Shown in pieces: positions 44,903 to 57,340 of a DNA stretch of 64,000 bases. The position numbers and the translations under genes are program-made. The notes below the pieces were generated by a model. The model was not told where the DNA came from. It did not search any database and was given only the letters and a program-made list of their open reading frames with translations. This stretch comes from Batkoa obscura (taxonomy: Eukaryota > Entomophthoromycota > Entomophthoromycetes > Entomophthorales > Batkoaceae): contig JASVEC010000008.1 of the NCBI GenBank assembly GCA_030770535.1, positions 1,364,001 through 1,428,000 of the forward strand, in the 5' to 3' direction. Position 1 is the stretch's first letter. The number at the start of each line of letters is the position of its first letter.

Positions 44903-47900
44903 ATGGAGCTACATCAGATAGCTGCAGAATTTGAAAGAGCAAGTATAAGTTTGAAAGTAAGGGAATAATAGGTGATTTAAAAGGGATATTCAATAACAAA
45001 ATGGTTAGGATAATGAATCGCGTAAAGCGGCGGAACAGTATTTAACAGAGGTTTCAGAAAACCGGGAGGCGATGTTGATATGTAAGATGGTGCTAGGTGA
45101 GTTTTTTAAGAAAATTATGTAAAGGGCAAAGCTGAGATTTTTAAAAGACAATTCAAATAATGAAATGGCTTTATTTCAGGCTAGTTCAATAATTAGTCGA
45201 AGGGTGCCTATCGATTTTTTTGTGTTTAGTAAAGAGGACATTTCCCAGTTGAGAGATTATCTTTTTTCATATTGCCTAGCAAGGCCAAAGTTAGTTTTAT
45301 AGTTGGTTTTAGACTTAAGCACTAATTGTTTTTTTAGTTTGGCTTTTCATACCAGAGAAAAAATATTACAAGTAAAAAATAATTTTAATTTATATAGTAA
45401 TATAATTAAAGTTTAGTCTATCGCCATCTTGTTCAAATTTAGTTGGGTTAGGGATCAGGATTTCGATGTAAAAACGTTTTTGGATAGAGTTATCAATTTG
45501 TCTTTTGAACAGATATTCGAGGTATTTAAATTATTGGCTAGATAGTTGAGTAAAATTAAAAAAATAAGAAATTTTTAGTAATATTATTAATCAAAGCCCT
45601 GCTAAATGAATTTGTTGTAAATAATGGGACAAAAGTAGGATTGAGTTATGAAATGCATAAGAAGTGTAAAGAGCAATTTCAAGTAAATTTAGTATTTTAT
45701 TTTTGATATTTTTAAATATAGTAAAAAGGAAGAATATTTATTAAAAATATTTATGACTACCGGTACCATATTAAAACAATGCTTAGATAAAGCAAATCAT
45801 GGCGATACTATTGAAGTTAACTTTTTATTAGCAATTTGTCGTTTATTAGATAGTATTTTAAGCTGGGATTTTGATGAAAAAGGTTAGTGACTATTTAATA
45901 AAAATGACAGTAGCAATACTTAAATCTTTAGATGATTTGTTTGAAGAAAATAAAAATCGAAGTGCAATAAGTTACAACACAAACTTTGTTAAAGATTTTC
46001 CAAAAGAATGGCATCCTTATTTTACTAGTCCTCAATTGATTGATATACTATTTTTAGTAATACATACATTATGTTTATAAAACAATAGTTAACGAATTAA
46101 AGTTACACAATAGAATAGTGATTAGTGGCGAGGATGTTTCGAGTTTAGATAGCGTAATAATATCATTAAGTGGAATAAAAAAAGAGTCTTTTGAAAAAGA
46201 AGAAGATCGATTATCGTATATTCAAAAGTTTATAAGACATATATCTGAGAAAATTCATAAGTAAAGAATACTCTGATAATATATATATACAAAACTAATA
46301 ATAGCTTAATAACAGTTTAGATTTATATAGCAAGAATACTAATCTAATTGGATTAGTTCAAATTATTGATGGGTTTATGGGAAACGTATCATTAAAAGAA
46401 TTAGATTCTATTCCAGAATCACATAAATTAATTAGTCAAATTAGCGAATTAATATTAAAAGTAATAGAACTTCCAAAAGAGCAAGATGTAGATGATGATA
46501 CTGAAATGTACTTTGAAGATGTATTTGAATACCTATTAGAGGCATTAGCTGTCTTAGGTAAATAACATTTATAATTGAGTGTAATATTTAATAGTTGATG
46601 TTTAAGTTTATCAACTTAATGACGATGATAGTTTCTCTTCCTTTGTAGGAGGTAATAAGAATAAAAATGACGGTAGTTTGGCCTACTTCTTAAGTGAGTT
46701 CGGACCTGTGTTATTAAATAGCTATGTAAAAACAAAAATCCAATCTAGTGTAGGTGCGATATTAAGGGGGGAAGCGCAAACAGATTCATCGTTAAAAGAT
46801 TGGGTAAACTATAATCAAAAGCAATATTTTTTATTAAACATTATTAAAGGAAATATATGAATACCAACTCATGCAGCTTGCTACCTTAACTAGGAATAAT
46901 CCAGAAAACACTTTAAGATTTCTTTATTCAAATTTAATTTCAAACTTTAAATTAGCGCAAGATCAGGTTAATGCTTTTAACTTAAATACAAACCCAGAAG
47001 GTTATCGTTACTATGTTTGTTTAATTCTAATAAATTAACGCTTTGTAGATTTAACGTTAACTATAGTTTATGAAAATTTAAAGTGGTACATTATAGTTTC
47101 TGGGTTTATTTTAGCAAATGAAGGAGAAGGAGAGACCCCAATAATTCCTATATCTTTAAATAATTATTCTTCAAATCAAGTATGTTTTTATTTAAACTAA
47201 TCAAATTTGCTAACGATTTAGAATAATCAACCAAATGACCTTGTCGTACTTTTACCTAGCTTAATTACGAATATATTGTCATACTTTACCTCTTCACCTA
47301 ATGATATTAAGGTATAACAGTATAAGTTTAATAATCTATTTATTTACATTGTTAAGTTTGCATTGTGTTCCCCAGAATTAAATGAAACTATTTTTTGGTT
47401 TTTTCAAAGATGGACAAAGTCCTATCTTTTTCCAAATAAAGATAATTATTTTAATTTAAGGTAACGACTAAGCAAGCTAATAAGTAATTCATAATTAAAT
47501 TGGTGATATATAGTAACAATATCTTGTCTGTGTTTGGTACAAGTAGCCACGATAAAGCTGGAAGATTAGTTTTAGATATTTTATTAGATTTAATTCACAA
47601 TAATTTTTTAATGTGGGTGTCAAAACCCTCTCCATTGACTATGGTATAGTGAATTTTTATTGTTAAAATAATATTAATTTGATTAATCCTACAGCTTTCG
47701 AATTTATTATTTGTCCTATGCTCTCGCCAAGAGTCTAGATTAGTACTAAATAAATCAACTAAGTTCATCGATATTGTTTTAAATCTAATTCAACATATGG
47801 AAGTTTCAAGTCAAAAAAGTAATAGGTAAGAGCTTTATTAGCTCATTATTAAAACAATACTTATTGGTTTAGTACTATTGTGCGATCCATTTTATTAGTT

Positions 47901-49525
47901 GCAACTAGTACTCCTAATTTATACTTACAACAAAATCTACTCACTGCTTTGGATGATCGATTACAAGTAAGTAATATACTTGTGATAGTTACAATTATAA
48001 AATTAAATTTTTTAGTGTCTAATAAATGATATTATATCGATAATAGAACACAATAATGAAGAAGAATCAAAATGTATAGATTTAGCAGTAAACATTATTG
48101 AGGTAAACTAAACTAAAAGGCTATTGAGTATATATTTAATATCATAAGATGTTACAAGGTTATGGCTTAGCATGTGACCTAACAAATAGTATCAAACTAT
48201 TTCGAAGTTACTCCAAATATTTAATCTATATTAGTCAATTTGCCGAAAAATTTCATTTATCAAAAGATATTTGGAGTGGGTGTTTTAACTTTATTATAAA
48301 TATAACTAACAGAATGGTAATTAATTGCTAAGGTGAAACTAATACTAATACTAATATTTTATAAGGATATGTTTGAATTTAATGAAGAGGATCTTAATTT
48401 ATTGAACAAATTTTTATGTTCTGTATATCAAACCTATTCAAATAGTTTTAAGAGTAAGGTTATATAATGATTTGGATCCTATGAAATTAATATAAATACA
48501 TATTTTATTAGCATTAATTCAAATCAACTTTGCAAATGAACAGTATGACCCATATGATCAATTAGAAGATGGACTAATTGCACTGTATGGTTTAATTCAG
48601 CTTGAAAAAGAAAACGGACAAGGTAATTTAATAAGTAAATACTGCAATACATTGCTTATCCGATTTAGACTCCGAATTAGTTCAAACTAGCCTTACAAAT
48701 ACCACATTTTACATACTTTCAGCTTTATTAGTTAACCTTGATCAGAATATGTTAGAGGTAAGCAACATTACTTTCATTTTATCTAATAGATAAATAGTAT
48801 AATTTCAATAGGAGGATGTTATAGCAAGAAGATTGATCCATGTATTCATCTTGGTATTACAGCAATACCCAGATAAATTAGTTATGCTTTCTGAGCAACA
48901 TTTGGATTTTGTACTAAGATCTATTTTGCTGACTACTCAAAGATATCCTTTTTGTGCGAATAGCTATTTAAATTAATTTAACTACTTTATCTTTAACTTT
49001 TTATTTTTACTTCAGATCAAGAAATCGTAGAGCTTTCTTATAAAGAAATGTTTTATTTAGGTGTTAATTATTGCAATAATAAAGTTGAGTGTAAGGGATA
49101 TTAAAATAATGGTATAAATTAACGCATTTTAGATTTGAAAGATTATTTGAAACTTTACTTGAGAAGTATAATGAATACCTTGCTGACTAAAAAAATCAAT
49201 TGGGATGTAATTGAATCGATCGCCGATGCTTTGTTTATGATGATCATATGCCTACAGGTAAATTGTTATCTGTTTTCCATGTTTACTCATTTAAACTATT
49301 CATTAGGATGAGCTTGAACAAATTGAAATTGAGATAATAACCTACTTTTGTCAACCAGGACATGAGGTCGCCTTTAAAGATGGATTGAGTTTTTTGATCA
49401 ATACGGCTAAGGAAAATTTTGAATATACCAACCGTGGAATTCCTTCAGTTAATTTAAATGAGTTTAGAGATGCCTGTATTGAGTTTCTTCGTATAATTAG
49501 ACAACATCTTAAATCTGAGAATTAA
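44903..49525 (+). CDS. XPO4: Exportin-4, nuclear export receptor of the importin-beta family
   Basis: More than 20 short exons. The first are 44903-44956, 45009-45096 and one from 45148; the last ends at the TAA 49523-49525. Joined residues follow exportin-4: CKMVLDNSNNEMALFQASS matches the FQAATAI region, LFSYCLARPNLAFHTREKIL matches LQRPNLQKYVREQIL, then ALLNEF, GLSYEMHKKCKEQFQ and LLDSILSWDF. Exportin-4 exports hypusinated eIF5A and Smad3 and imports Sox factors in animals. Helical repeats continue to the end (FLRIIRQHLKSEN). At least two introns end in AAG. Budding yeast has no XPO4 orthologue. Exon boundaries in the middle were only partly checked; Xpo7 was considered but fits the N-terminal blocks less well. 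Confidence 0.8.
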
Positions 49526-49819
49526 AGTCAGCTCTTTCAGTACTTTTTCATAAGTGTTTACCTTATTTATTTGATTTAATTTATTGTACTGGAAAATAAG
49601 TTTAATAAATTAAATAAATTAAATACATTTATTTAGCATACAATTAGTATAGTCGAATAAAATTTTATCAAGAATAACAATAGATTATATACAAATAAAT
49701 TTTACATTGAATTTTAATGGAATTTTCTATTCTTCAAAATCGCTATTTATAGAATAACTATTAAAACACAAAAGGAAGCTCTCAAATTTATTGTTTATAA
49801 GCTTAATAGAATTATAGTC

Positions 49820-51478
49820 ATGACGAAACATCCATTAAAACTAGAAATATTAGCCAAATGCAGTACCACAAAAGCTAGGGTATCCAAATTGTATTTACCA
49901 CATTATAATGCCGACCTACCCATGTTTATGGCTGTGGGTACACAAGGTACAATGAAGGGGTTAACTACGGATCAGTTGGAAGAGATTGACTGCCATGTCA
50001 TACTTGGAAATACGTATCACTTGGTAAAATATTATGACATAATTAAAAAAACAATGAACTAATTGAACTAGGGACATAGACCGGTAATATATTAATAATA
50101 CTAGAAGATTTAAAATTGAAAAAAAATAGGGCCCAGAGTTATTAAGAAAAGTAGGAGGTTTACATAACTTTATGAAATGGAATCGTGCTTTACTAACCGT
50201 AAATTCTAATATGCACTTACATCGAATTTTAATCTAACTTAAAAAAGGACTCCGGAGGTTTCCAAATGGTATCCTTATTAAAGTTGGCCGAAATTACCGA
50301 AGTAAATCAATTTATACTAATAATAAATAAAACCTAATAATTTCAGGAAGGGGTACAATTTCAGTCTCCACATGACAATAGTATGATGATGCTAACACCA
50401 GAACATAGTATGGAGCTCCAAAACGCTATTGGGGCTGATATTATGATGCAGTTGGACGATGTCATTGCTAGTACTACTACTGGGGAAAGGGTGGAAGAAG
50501 CAATGCATCGATCGATAAGATGGTAAGAGATTAAACACTACTCAAATTTTAACTATATGTTTTATTAGGTTAGATCGATGCATCAAAGCACACGCTAGAC
50601 CCGATGAGCAAAACTTATTTGCTATTATCCAAGGTGGGCTTGATACAAGGTTAAGAAAGATTTGTATTGACGGTAAGTTTTATAAAAGTTGTACGTAACG
50701 CTTACAGTATTATGTTAGAAATGGTAAAAAGAGATACACCAGGATATGCGATTGGGGGCTTAAGTGGAGGGGAAAGTAAAGACGAGTTCTGGAGAGTGTA
50801 ATTAATTATTCAGGTTTTTATAGCGTTATAATTCAATTTTATAGAGTGAGCTTATGTACCGATTTACTCCCAGATAATAAACCAAGATATTGTATGGGCG
50901 TTGGGTAATTTGGTATTTATTTTAGCAAATCAGTTGACTAACTTAATTAGTTATGCCGAAGATTTAGTGGTATGCTCAGCACTTGGGGTTGATATGTATG
51001 ATTGTGGTAAGGTTATTTGATTATTTAAAGTTTTAATTTATTTTTTTTCGTTTTTAGTATTCCCTACAAGAACAGCTGTAATTTAGTTAATTTTCATTTT
51101 TATAAATTACTCATTTTAATTTAGAGATTTGGTAACGCATTGACATTCAATAACACCTTATCCTTAAAGCAAAAGCAATATCGCCATGACGATACCCCAA
51201 TTGAAGAGGACTGTCCCTGCTTCACATGCAAGAACTATACCCGTTCTTATTTACATACTATAGTTACCAAGGAAACAGTCGGTTGCCATTTGATATCAAT
51301 TCATAATTTGAGTTTCCAAATGCGATTGATGAAGGGCATTCGTATCTCAATTATTGAAGATAAGTTTCCACAGTTTGTTAAAGGATTTATGAAATCGTAT
51401 TATAAAAATGAAGGCAAATATCCAGAATGGGTTGTTAATGCTTTAAATTCAGTTGGAATTGAACTAGATTCTTTATAG
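49820..51478 (+). CDS. QTRT1: Queuine tRNA-ribosyltransferase, catalytic subunit
   Basis: About ten exons, beginning 49820-50023, 50072-50083 (a 12-nt microexon coding GHRP), 50130-50198 and 50248-50301, ending at 51478. The enzyme swaps guanine-34 for queuine in GUN-anticodon tRNAs. Seen: [37 protein letters not shown] (base-recognition Asp), [37 protein letters not shown] (nucleophile Asp) and the zinc site CPCFTC with a distal His in SIHN. All active-site blocks are intact. TGT is missing from budding yeast but present in fission yeast and many other fungi. It lies about 300 bp after XPO4 on the same strand. Confidence 0.93.
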
Positions 51479-51639
51479 GGTTATATTTTGGTTAATAAAT
51501 AGAATTTTGTTATTTTATTTGCATATATGGATTCAAAGCAGGTGACTGTAATTGTCTATGGTGTAAAAATATAATAAAATATAAAATTAAAGATAACGAT
51601 CAAATTGTAAAATATACATAAATCGAATAGAAAAATCTT

Positions 51640-52695
51640 TTAATACTGAATCTCTTCTTTGTTTAAACACTTTGGTATAAAGCTGAGCATGTCTTCATAA
51701 AAGCTATGACAGTCAGTAAGTGTCAATTCTGGTCCAATAGTATCGATGATTTCAAACAGTTCCTTCTCATTTTCTGGATTTTTTCCTCTGATCAATTCTT
51801 TCCATTTAGTATACATGTGCTCAACAGGACTTAAAAAGTTGGAATTCGGTGGCAAATATACTAACCTATGCCCACTTTCTGTAATAAGTTCACTGATTTT
51901 TGTGTTATTTTGAGTGTACGCATTATTCATTACTATCACTGCTTCGGAAACATTTATTTGAGCGAGTTTTTTAACAAAAGATTCAACAAGTTTGTAAAAT
52001 GGCTCATTGTAATATAGTTTCAAGTCAGTATAAAACTCAAATACCTCATATTTTCTCATAGCACAACATACCGATACTTGTTTTTTTCGCATTCCAGTAG
52101 TAGGTTTTTCTGATTGTGTTATAGCTTTTGGTTTTTTGTTACTTGATTTTCCATAACCTGATCTCACACACATTGTAACATTAAATATCCCCTCATCCAG
52201 AAAAAAGACTTTGCATTCGTCATAATTAGATAACTCATTCATAAGCATATTCGCATAAGAAGCTCTGGTTTCTAAGGTAGACAGATCATTAGCTTCTTCA
52301 ACAGTTGGGTGAACTCGAATAAAAGAATAGCTAAAATCTTTTATATTTCTAGCTATAGTTGTTATGGCTATATCTACTTCAAACTCCTCAAGGACTCTGG
52401 ATTTTATTGAGGTCAATGATATGCTACAATCATCATCGATCCAACTTTGTACCATACTTCGTTGGGAATCTGATAGCTTCTTTTTGCGTTCTCCCCCTTT
52501 AAGCTTTCTAGCATAGTCCTCGCCATTGATGTATTTTCTCAAAATGGCATACACAGTTGTGCGTTTGAAACCCAATACATTGGCAATATCTGTAGCATGA
52601 TTTCCATTAATATATGAATCAACTATTCGAGTTCTGTCGTCATCACTAACATACTGATGTTTTTTCGCTTTTGATTTATAATGACGTTCAAGCAT
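51640..52695 (-). CDS. IS630/Tc1-like DDE transposase, ORF intact but second catalytic Asp replaced
   Basis: Uninterrupted 351-aa frame. N-terminal helix-turn-helix DNA-binding region (about 16-125) with DIANVLGFKRTTVYAILRKY, then a DDE_3-type catalytic domain. First acid: Asp167 in KVFFLDEGIFNV. The second position, normally D in a V-x-M-D-N-A motif, is Asn257 in VIVMNNAY. Third acid: Glu292 in LPPNSNFLSPVEHMYTKWK, with exactly 34 residues between 257 and 292, the D34E spacing of this superfamily. I found no terminal inverted repeats or TA duplication in the 160 bp to the left or about 300 bp to the right. Either a dead copy with a still-open frame or a host-recruited gene. It lies tail to tail with QTRT1, 160 bp apart. 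Confidence 0.85.
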   Translation of the reverse strand: MLERHYKSKAKKHQYVSDDDRTRIVDSYINGNHATDIANVLGFKRTTVYAILRKYINGEDYARKLKGGERKKKLSDSQRSMVQSWIDDDCSISLTSIKSRVLEEFEVDIAITTIARNIKDFSYSFIRVHPTVEEANDLSTLETRASYANMLMNELSNYDECKVFFLDEGIFNVTMCVRSGYGKSSNKKPKAITQSEKPTTGMRKKQVSVCCAMRKYEVFEFYTDLKLYYNEPFYKLVESFVKKLAQINVSEAVIVMNNAYTQNNTKISELITESGHRLVYLPPNSNFLSPVEHMYTKWKELIRGKNPENEKELFEIIDTIGPELTLTDCHSFYEDMLSFIPKCLNKEEIQY

Positions 52696-53530
52696 TGGGG
52701 ATAAAAAGAAATTGAAAGAGATTTTTTCTACATTTTATAATAGACGGATTATTTTCAGGCTTTAACTCCTCATTTAAACAAATTTGTTTTTGCACAATTT
52801 ATAGGCTAAAAATACTGGATTTCCCCGATTTTATCACGTTTTCATTGAATTTTGAAATATAAAATTTTGTCAATAAGCTTTGCAATGGCCAAGTCATAAG
52901 AAAATTAACCTTTTATCTTTAATAGTGAGGTTTTATAATAATCTCATCTTAAATGCTTGTAAACTGAAGCTTTATTTACGAATATTCAATATGTTTTCTT
53001 GCCTTTTCAACCAACATAAAGTATTTCGTCAGATTTAAAGTGACCCTTTTTTAAGGTACAACTGTTCTAAATTTATCCACTAATATTAAACCTAAACCAA
53101 ATTAATTCGTGAAGAATAGAACAAAAGTATATGCTGAAAAGCAAATTTTATGATGTCCAATATCACATAAAAACATTGAAAAATTGAAATGTGGGGAAAA
53201 ATTAGATTAAATAGGCCAAAAGAGGGAAACTATACTTTAAAAGTTAATTTGAAATTTCCCTTTCGAAAGTACAGAGCATTTGAGTGTTCTTTATCAACAC
53301 GATAAAATTGTAAGTAGAGATATAACAAGGGACTATCCTCAATTAAGTCTATGGTAAAATCTTGAGGTTTATGGTGAGAAATGAGCTTGTGAATTTTGTC
53401 TTAATTGACCGAGGTAGGATCCGAACTTGAAGTTTTTCAAGGAGTTGGGAGGATTGTAACAAATTTTTAGATGTGAAAGTTCAAGCCAATTTTTAAACTG
53501 ATTCAAAATAATTTTTTTATTTTTATTAAA
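52696..53530. other. Intergenic, about 830 bp
   Basis: Upstream of the transposase gene and the RbfA-like gene. AT-rich; searched for inverted repeats matching the region left of the transposase, none seen. Confidence 0.45.
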
Positions 53531-54322
53531 ATGAATAAAATTAAATTAACAGCAATACAAATAGCTCGAAATATTTATACAAAAAGCAAACTAAATACCA
53601 GTTATAAGCCAGATATCAGGAATAAACTCGAAGCTGAACTTAAAAAAGAAAATAAGAAGGATTTCAATAAAGAGGGTTATGTAATTTTAGGAAAGTATTT
53701 GAAATTGTTTGATACAAAGAGACAAAAAATAAAGCAAGAGAAACAAGAGGAGAGAGTAAATTTAATCTCGACTTGATTTATCATAGTTTATTAGCTTGAA
53801 ATTTAGATACGCAGCTATCAGCTAGAAAAGAAAGTAAAGGTTATAAAGAGAAATGCCATTATTAGCGAACCATCTGATAATAAAATAAAATTGATACAAG
53901 AGCATGTTAAGGATACCATCGATGAACTTTTATCTTCTGGTTTCACTCCTAATTCTTGGTTACACCCCCTCTTTTTTCAGGTTGTTTCGGTAACGTTTTG
54001 AATCATATTCAAATTTGAAATTTATTTTATTTTAGGTCTCAGTAAACCCTTCTATGGATAGAGTTTTTGTTACTTGGAAGGCAATTGAGAACGAAATCTA
54101 TACTAAAGTAAAACAGTTTAAATACTAATGTAATTTTGTTAAGTTTTTTAGTCCGAGATTGAGGAATCGGTAAAAAAGGATCTTACGAAGTTTAAAGTTC
54201 AAGTAGAAAAAAGGTTTAAAATGTTTAGAAATTTAAATGTACGGTTTAGCTCTGAGCCATCTGATGTAGACTCGATCGAAAATACTTTAGAGCAGATAGA
54301 AAATGAGGTCAATGGACCTTAG
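53531..54322 (+). CDS. Probable mitochondrial ribosome-binding factor A
   Basis: Exons 53531-53755, 53807-53989, 54036-54107 and 54152-54322 join in frame to 216 aa. (Exon 2 could instead end at 53980, which removes three residues.) The N-terminus is basic (MNKIKLTAIQIARNIYTKSK), fitting mitochondrial import. The C-terminal half has the RbfA/KH-like pattern: a first strand with VSVNPSMDRVFVTW, a helix SEIEESVKKDLTKFKVQVEK, a short strand LNVRFSSE, and a final helix SIENTLEQIENEV. RbfA helps mature the small ribosomal subunit. No strictly diagnostic residue is visible, so this rests on fold pattern and order; an unrelated small mitochondrial protein remains possible. Confidence 0.5.
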
Positions 54323-54789
54323 TTTATTATTTAATGTGTATTAAAATAGAATGTATACTAAATTTATGGTATTTAGAGGTTATAGTAAGCTTAAATTTAT
54401 AAAATAATTTTCAGAGTAGAATCTTAGTTTATGATAATAAATAAAAGAAGTAACATTATACTTTAGAAGTTTATAAATTAGCAATGTCTGTGATATCTTT
54501 AGTAGCATTTAAAACCTATACATTTTATAAAAGTAATTTCTCAACAAAATAAGTATCACTACAATATTCAAATATATTTCAAACTAATGCTTATTTTAAA
54601 GTCTTTATTTATAAATATATAAAGTGGTTTTGACTAAAAACAATTTTTTGCGCTGTTAAAAAAATTGTCAACTAAAAGTAAAAAATTGTGACTAATTAGA
54701 TAAATTTTATAGGAAAACAAATTAAAGGACTATTAAAAAGTAACTCAATAATCAATTTGTAAATGTGTATTGACCTGAAATTTTTAAAT
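54323..54789. other. Intergenic between convergent RbfA-like and SPC3 genes
   Basis: About 470 bp, AT-rich, nothing recognised. Confidence 0.5.
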
Positions 54790-55490
54790 TTAATATTCGT
54801 TATAAGAATTCTTGACTTTTTTCCCTTCTTTTTCTTGAGCTAATTTACGTTTCTTAGGCTTTTGAGGAGGCTGAATGTAATAGGGACCAAATGAGGTAGT
54901 TGATTTTCCTGGTAAAAACATTCCTATCCAAGGAACAACTTCCCAATGAACAGTAGCGGTAATACTATTATCAGTCATAAATGGCCCAATATCAGTCAAA
55001 GCATATTTAAACTTTTGTCCTTTAACTTTAACTTCACTCTTCTTTTTATTACGAATAATACGGTCCCATACAACTACTTTATTTTCAGTGAAATTCTTAT
55101 TACCATAATCTACCACTACATACACGAATATTTGTTTTGTATTCCAGTTAAATAAACTGCTAAAATCTAGCTCGTGTTAAATTTATTGAAATAAAATAGT
55201 TTACTATCTTACCAGCATTTATATCCATCTTTGCAGAAACAAAATCAGCAGGATCCTTTAAATAAGAGTCGGAATAATGACCGCCATATCTGCCATGAAT
55301 TCTGTAAAATGGTTATAAACTTGACTATAATTCGTTATTAAACTTACACTTTGATGTCTTTCAAGTCAATAGTTGCTGGAGCCTCATATTTAAAAACAAA
55401 GGATGAGAGTGCTATAAAAGCTAAAAGTACAGTAGCTACACTCGATAAGAAACTTGAAAAGGTTGATATTCTTGTTGTTATACTATGCAT
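54790..55490 (-). CDS. SPC3: Signal peptidase complex subunit 3
   Basis: Exons 55490-55348, 55301-55213 and 55166-54790; 202 aa. Spc3 is an essential ER-membrane subunit of signal peptidase with one N-terminal membrane helix and a luminal domain. Seen: a membrane segment with FLSSVATVLLAFIALSSFVF, then DFSSLFNWNTKQIFVYVVVD matching the ENIFDWNVKQLFLYL block of the family, NKVVVWDRIIR, and VHWEVVPWIGMF near the end. The last 25 residues are Lys-rich (PPQKPKKRKLAQEKEGKK), an extension beyond the animal protein. Splicing restores both the membrane segment and the first luminal strand. Confidence 0.88.
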
Positions 55491-55989
55491 CTTTCTAAAT
55501 TTTTAGTTGATGTATTAGAAAATGATTTTATATTATTTTTTTCTCATTCTTACACGCAATAGTTTATATTTTATAGCCAATCAAGTTTTGTTTTCTGTAA
55601 TGAAATGAGTCTCATCAGCAAAATGAAAGTGATTATTTAGATTTATGGAAACGATTTTTATTCATTATAAACTAGAGTTTTCATGTAGTATATATTATGT
55701 ATACAGTAAGTTAATAAAAATATCAAAGTTGCTACAAATGTTATTTTAATAGTGAAGCTATATTAACTTTATTAAATGTATAAATTATCCCGCTAAAATT
55801 AAATCAAAGCCATTAACCAGAATAATAGGGAGGTTTTCACAAGTAAGCCAATAATAGCCTTTCAGTAATAAAAGTACCGACTTTTCATAGGCTTGATTCG
55901 AATCTGCATTAAGAACAAGTTAATAAATGAAATTTTATATAAACTCAAACAATTGAAATAAGTAACAACTATTTTTAAATTTTAATAAA
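55491..55989. other. Intergenic, divergent SPC3 / SEC9 promoters
   Basis: About 500 bp start to start. AT-rich; no element singled out. Confidence 0.5.
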
Positions 55990-56802
55990 ATGGACGCCTA
56001 TAAGAATTATAAAGCAAGTAATAACCCAGCCCCGGAAAACAACTTTTATGATGAAGATAAAGAGGAGGAAGAAATCAATGCTTTAAAGAAACAGATCCGT
56101 GGGGTTAAGCAAGATTCCTTAGCTGCAACTAGACAAGCTTTATCAAAAATCAACGAGTCGGAAGCCATTGCTACAAGTACTTTAACTAAGTTAGGCTCCC
56201 AATCTGGTAATTTATTTATTTTAGTAATATATTAAAAATTAAACAATATTCAAGAAAAAATTAACTCTGTTGAAAGACAGATGGATATAGCAAATAAGCA
56301 AGCGGATATGGCTTTGAACAAATCAGCAGAGCTTAAAAAGATCAACAACTCAATGTTTTCAATCTTCAGTTTTAAAAATCCATTTAAAAATGAAGCCAAA
56401 GAAAAAGAGAAGATTGAGCGCCTTAAGCAGGAGCATGAAGAGCAAATTAAAAAGGAAGACGAGCTACGTCAAGCTAACTACCAAGCTAACGAGCGTGTCA
56501 ATAATGCATTGAAAAACAATAAACCAGTTAATTATCAAGGTTCTAACCAAGGTTCTCACAAAGGTAACGCTAATGGACAGTATAACTTTGAAGAAGATGA
56601 GGAAGGAATGAAGATTGAACAAGAGATTGATGGAAATTTAGATTTGATTTCATCAACTTTAGGAAATTTAAAGAATATGTCATTGGCCATGTCTAATGAA
56701 TTAGATATTCAAAACAATAAGCTTGATTCTATAAACAAAAATGCCACAGAAGTTCAAACCAAAGTCAACCTTGGTAAAGACCGCTTAAAAACTATTAAAT
56801 AA
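55990..56802 (+). CDS. SEC9: SNAP-25-family t-SNARE (Sec9-like), Qb+Qc
   Basis: Exons 55990-56206 and 56255-56802 (intron acceptor CAAG); 254 aa. Sec9 pairs with syntaxin and synaptobrevin to fuse secretory vesicles with the plasma membrane. Two SNARE motifs are visible: Qb at about 40-100 (DSLAATRQALSKINESE with the zero-layer Gln in LGSQSEKI) and Qc in the last 65 residues (EIDGNLDLISSTLGNLKNMS with the zero-layer Gln in ELDIQNNKLDSI). The linker is Asn/Gln/Lys-rich and has no Cys for palmitoylation. It lacks the long N-terminal extension of yeast Sec9, so its length is nearer to animal SNAP-25/29. Confidence 0.9.
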
Positions 56803-57340
56803 TTTACCTAATCTGATAGCTCATCCTTTTATTTTTGTTACAACAATATTGTGTTAGTATCTTCCCTTTTTTATTGCAATTTATATTAAAGAAGATTTAA
56901 ATTAGATTATTTCGTTTCCATCTATTTATTAAATATCATATTTGATTATGTCTAATAAATTCTATTATTAGCTTTAATAATTATAATAGGGTGCTTAAAC
57001 CATATTGGTTTTAAGGACTACGATGATCAAATGTATCTTTTAAAGTAAACATTCGACATTGTGCTTAGCAATGTCTTATATAAATTATATATAAATAAAT
57101 ACTTCTTGTTAACCTAAAGTACAATCTATCATAAAATTTTAGTATTCAAACTAATATCTTTATATATAATTGTATGGAATTATGTATATATAATAGTAAA
57201 GTTTAACCGAACTATTTTTAAACAAATTTTATTCAATAATCTATCTATGTGATCCTCAAACATAAGCCAAGACCTAAGTTTAAAAGATTATAATATTTTA
57301 AAATCATTTCGTGTATTATGAATAGAATACTTCTAACTAT
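56803..57340. other. Intergenic between convergent SEC9 and uL6m genes
   Basis: About 540 bp, AT-rich, nothing recognised. Confidence 0.5.

Noticed and set aside
51479-52990. Search for terminal inverted repeats around the transposase, and whether it could mobilise the MITE family
   Set aside because: Neither flank shows the GGATGT/ACATCC ends or any matching pair by eye, so no link between the transposase and the MITEs is claimed.
53500-53560. Start codon of the RbfA-like gene as an internal exon
   Set aside because: An ATG follows a poly-T/A leader at once and the N-terminus already looks like a mitochondrial presequence, so no upstream exon is needed.
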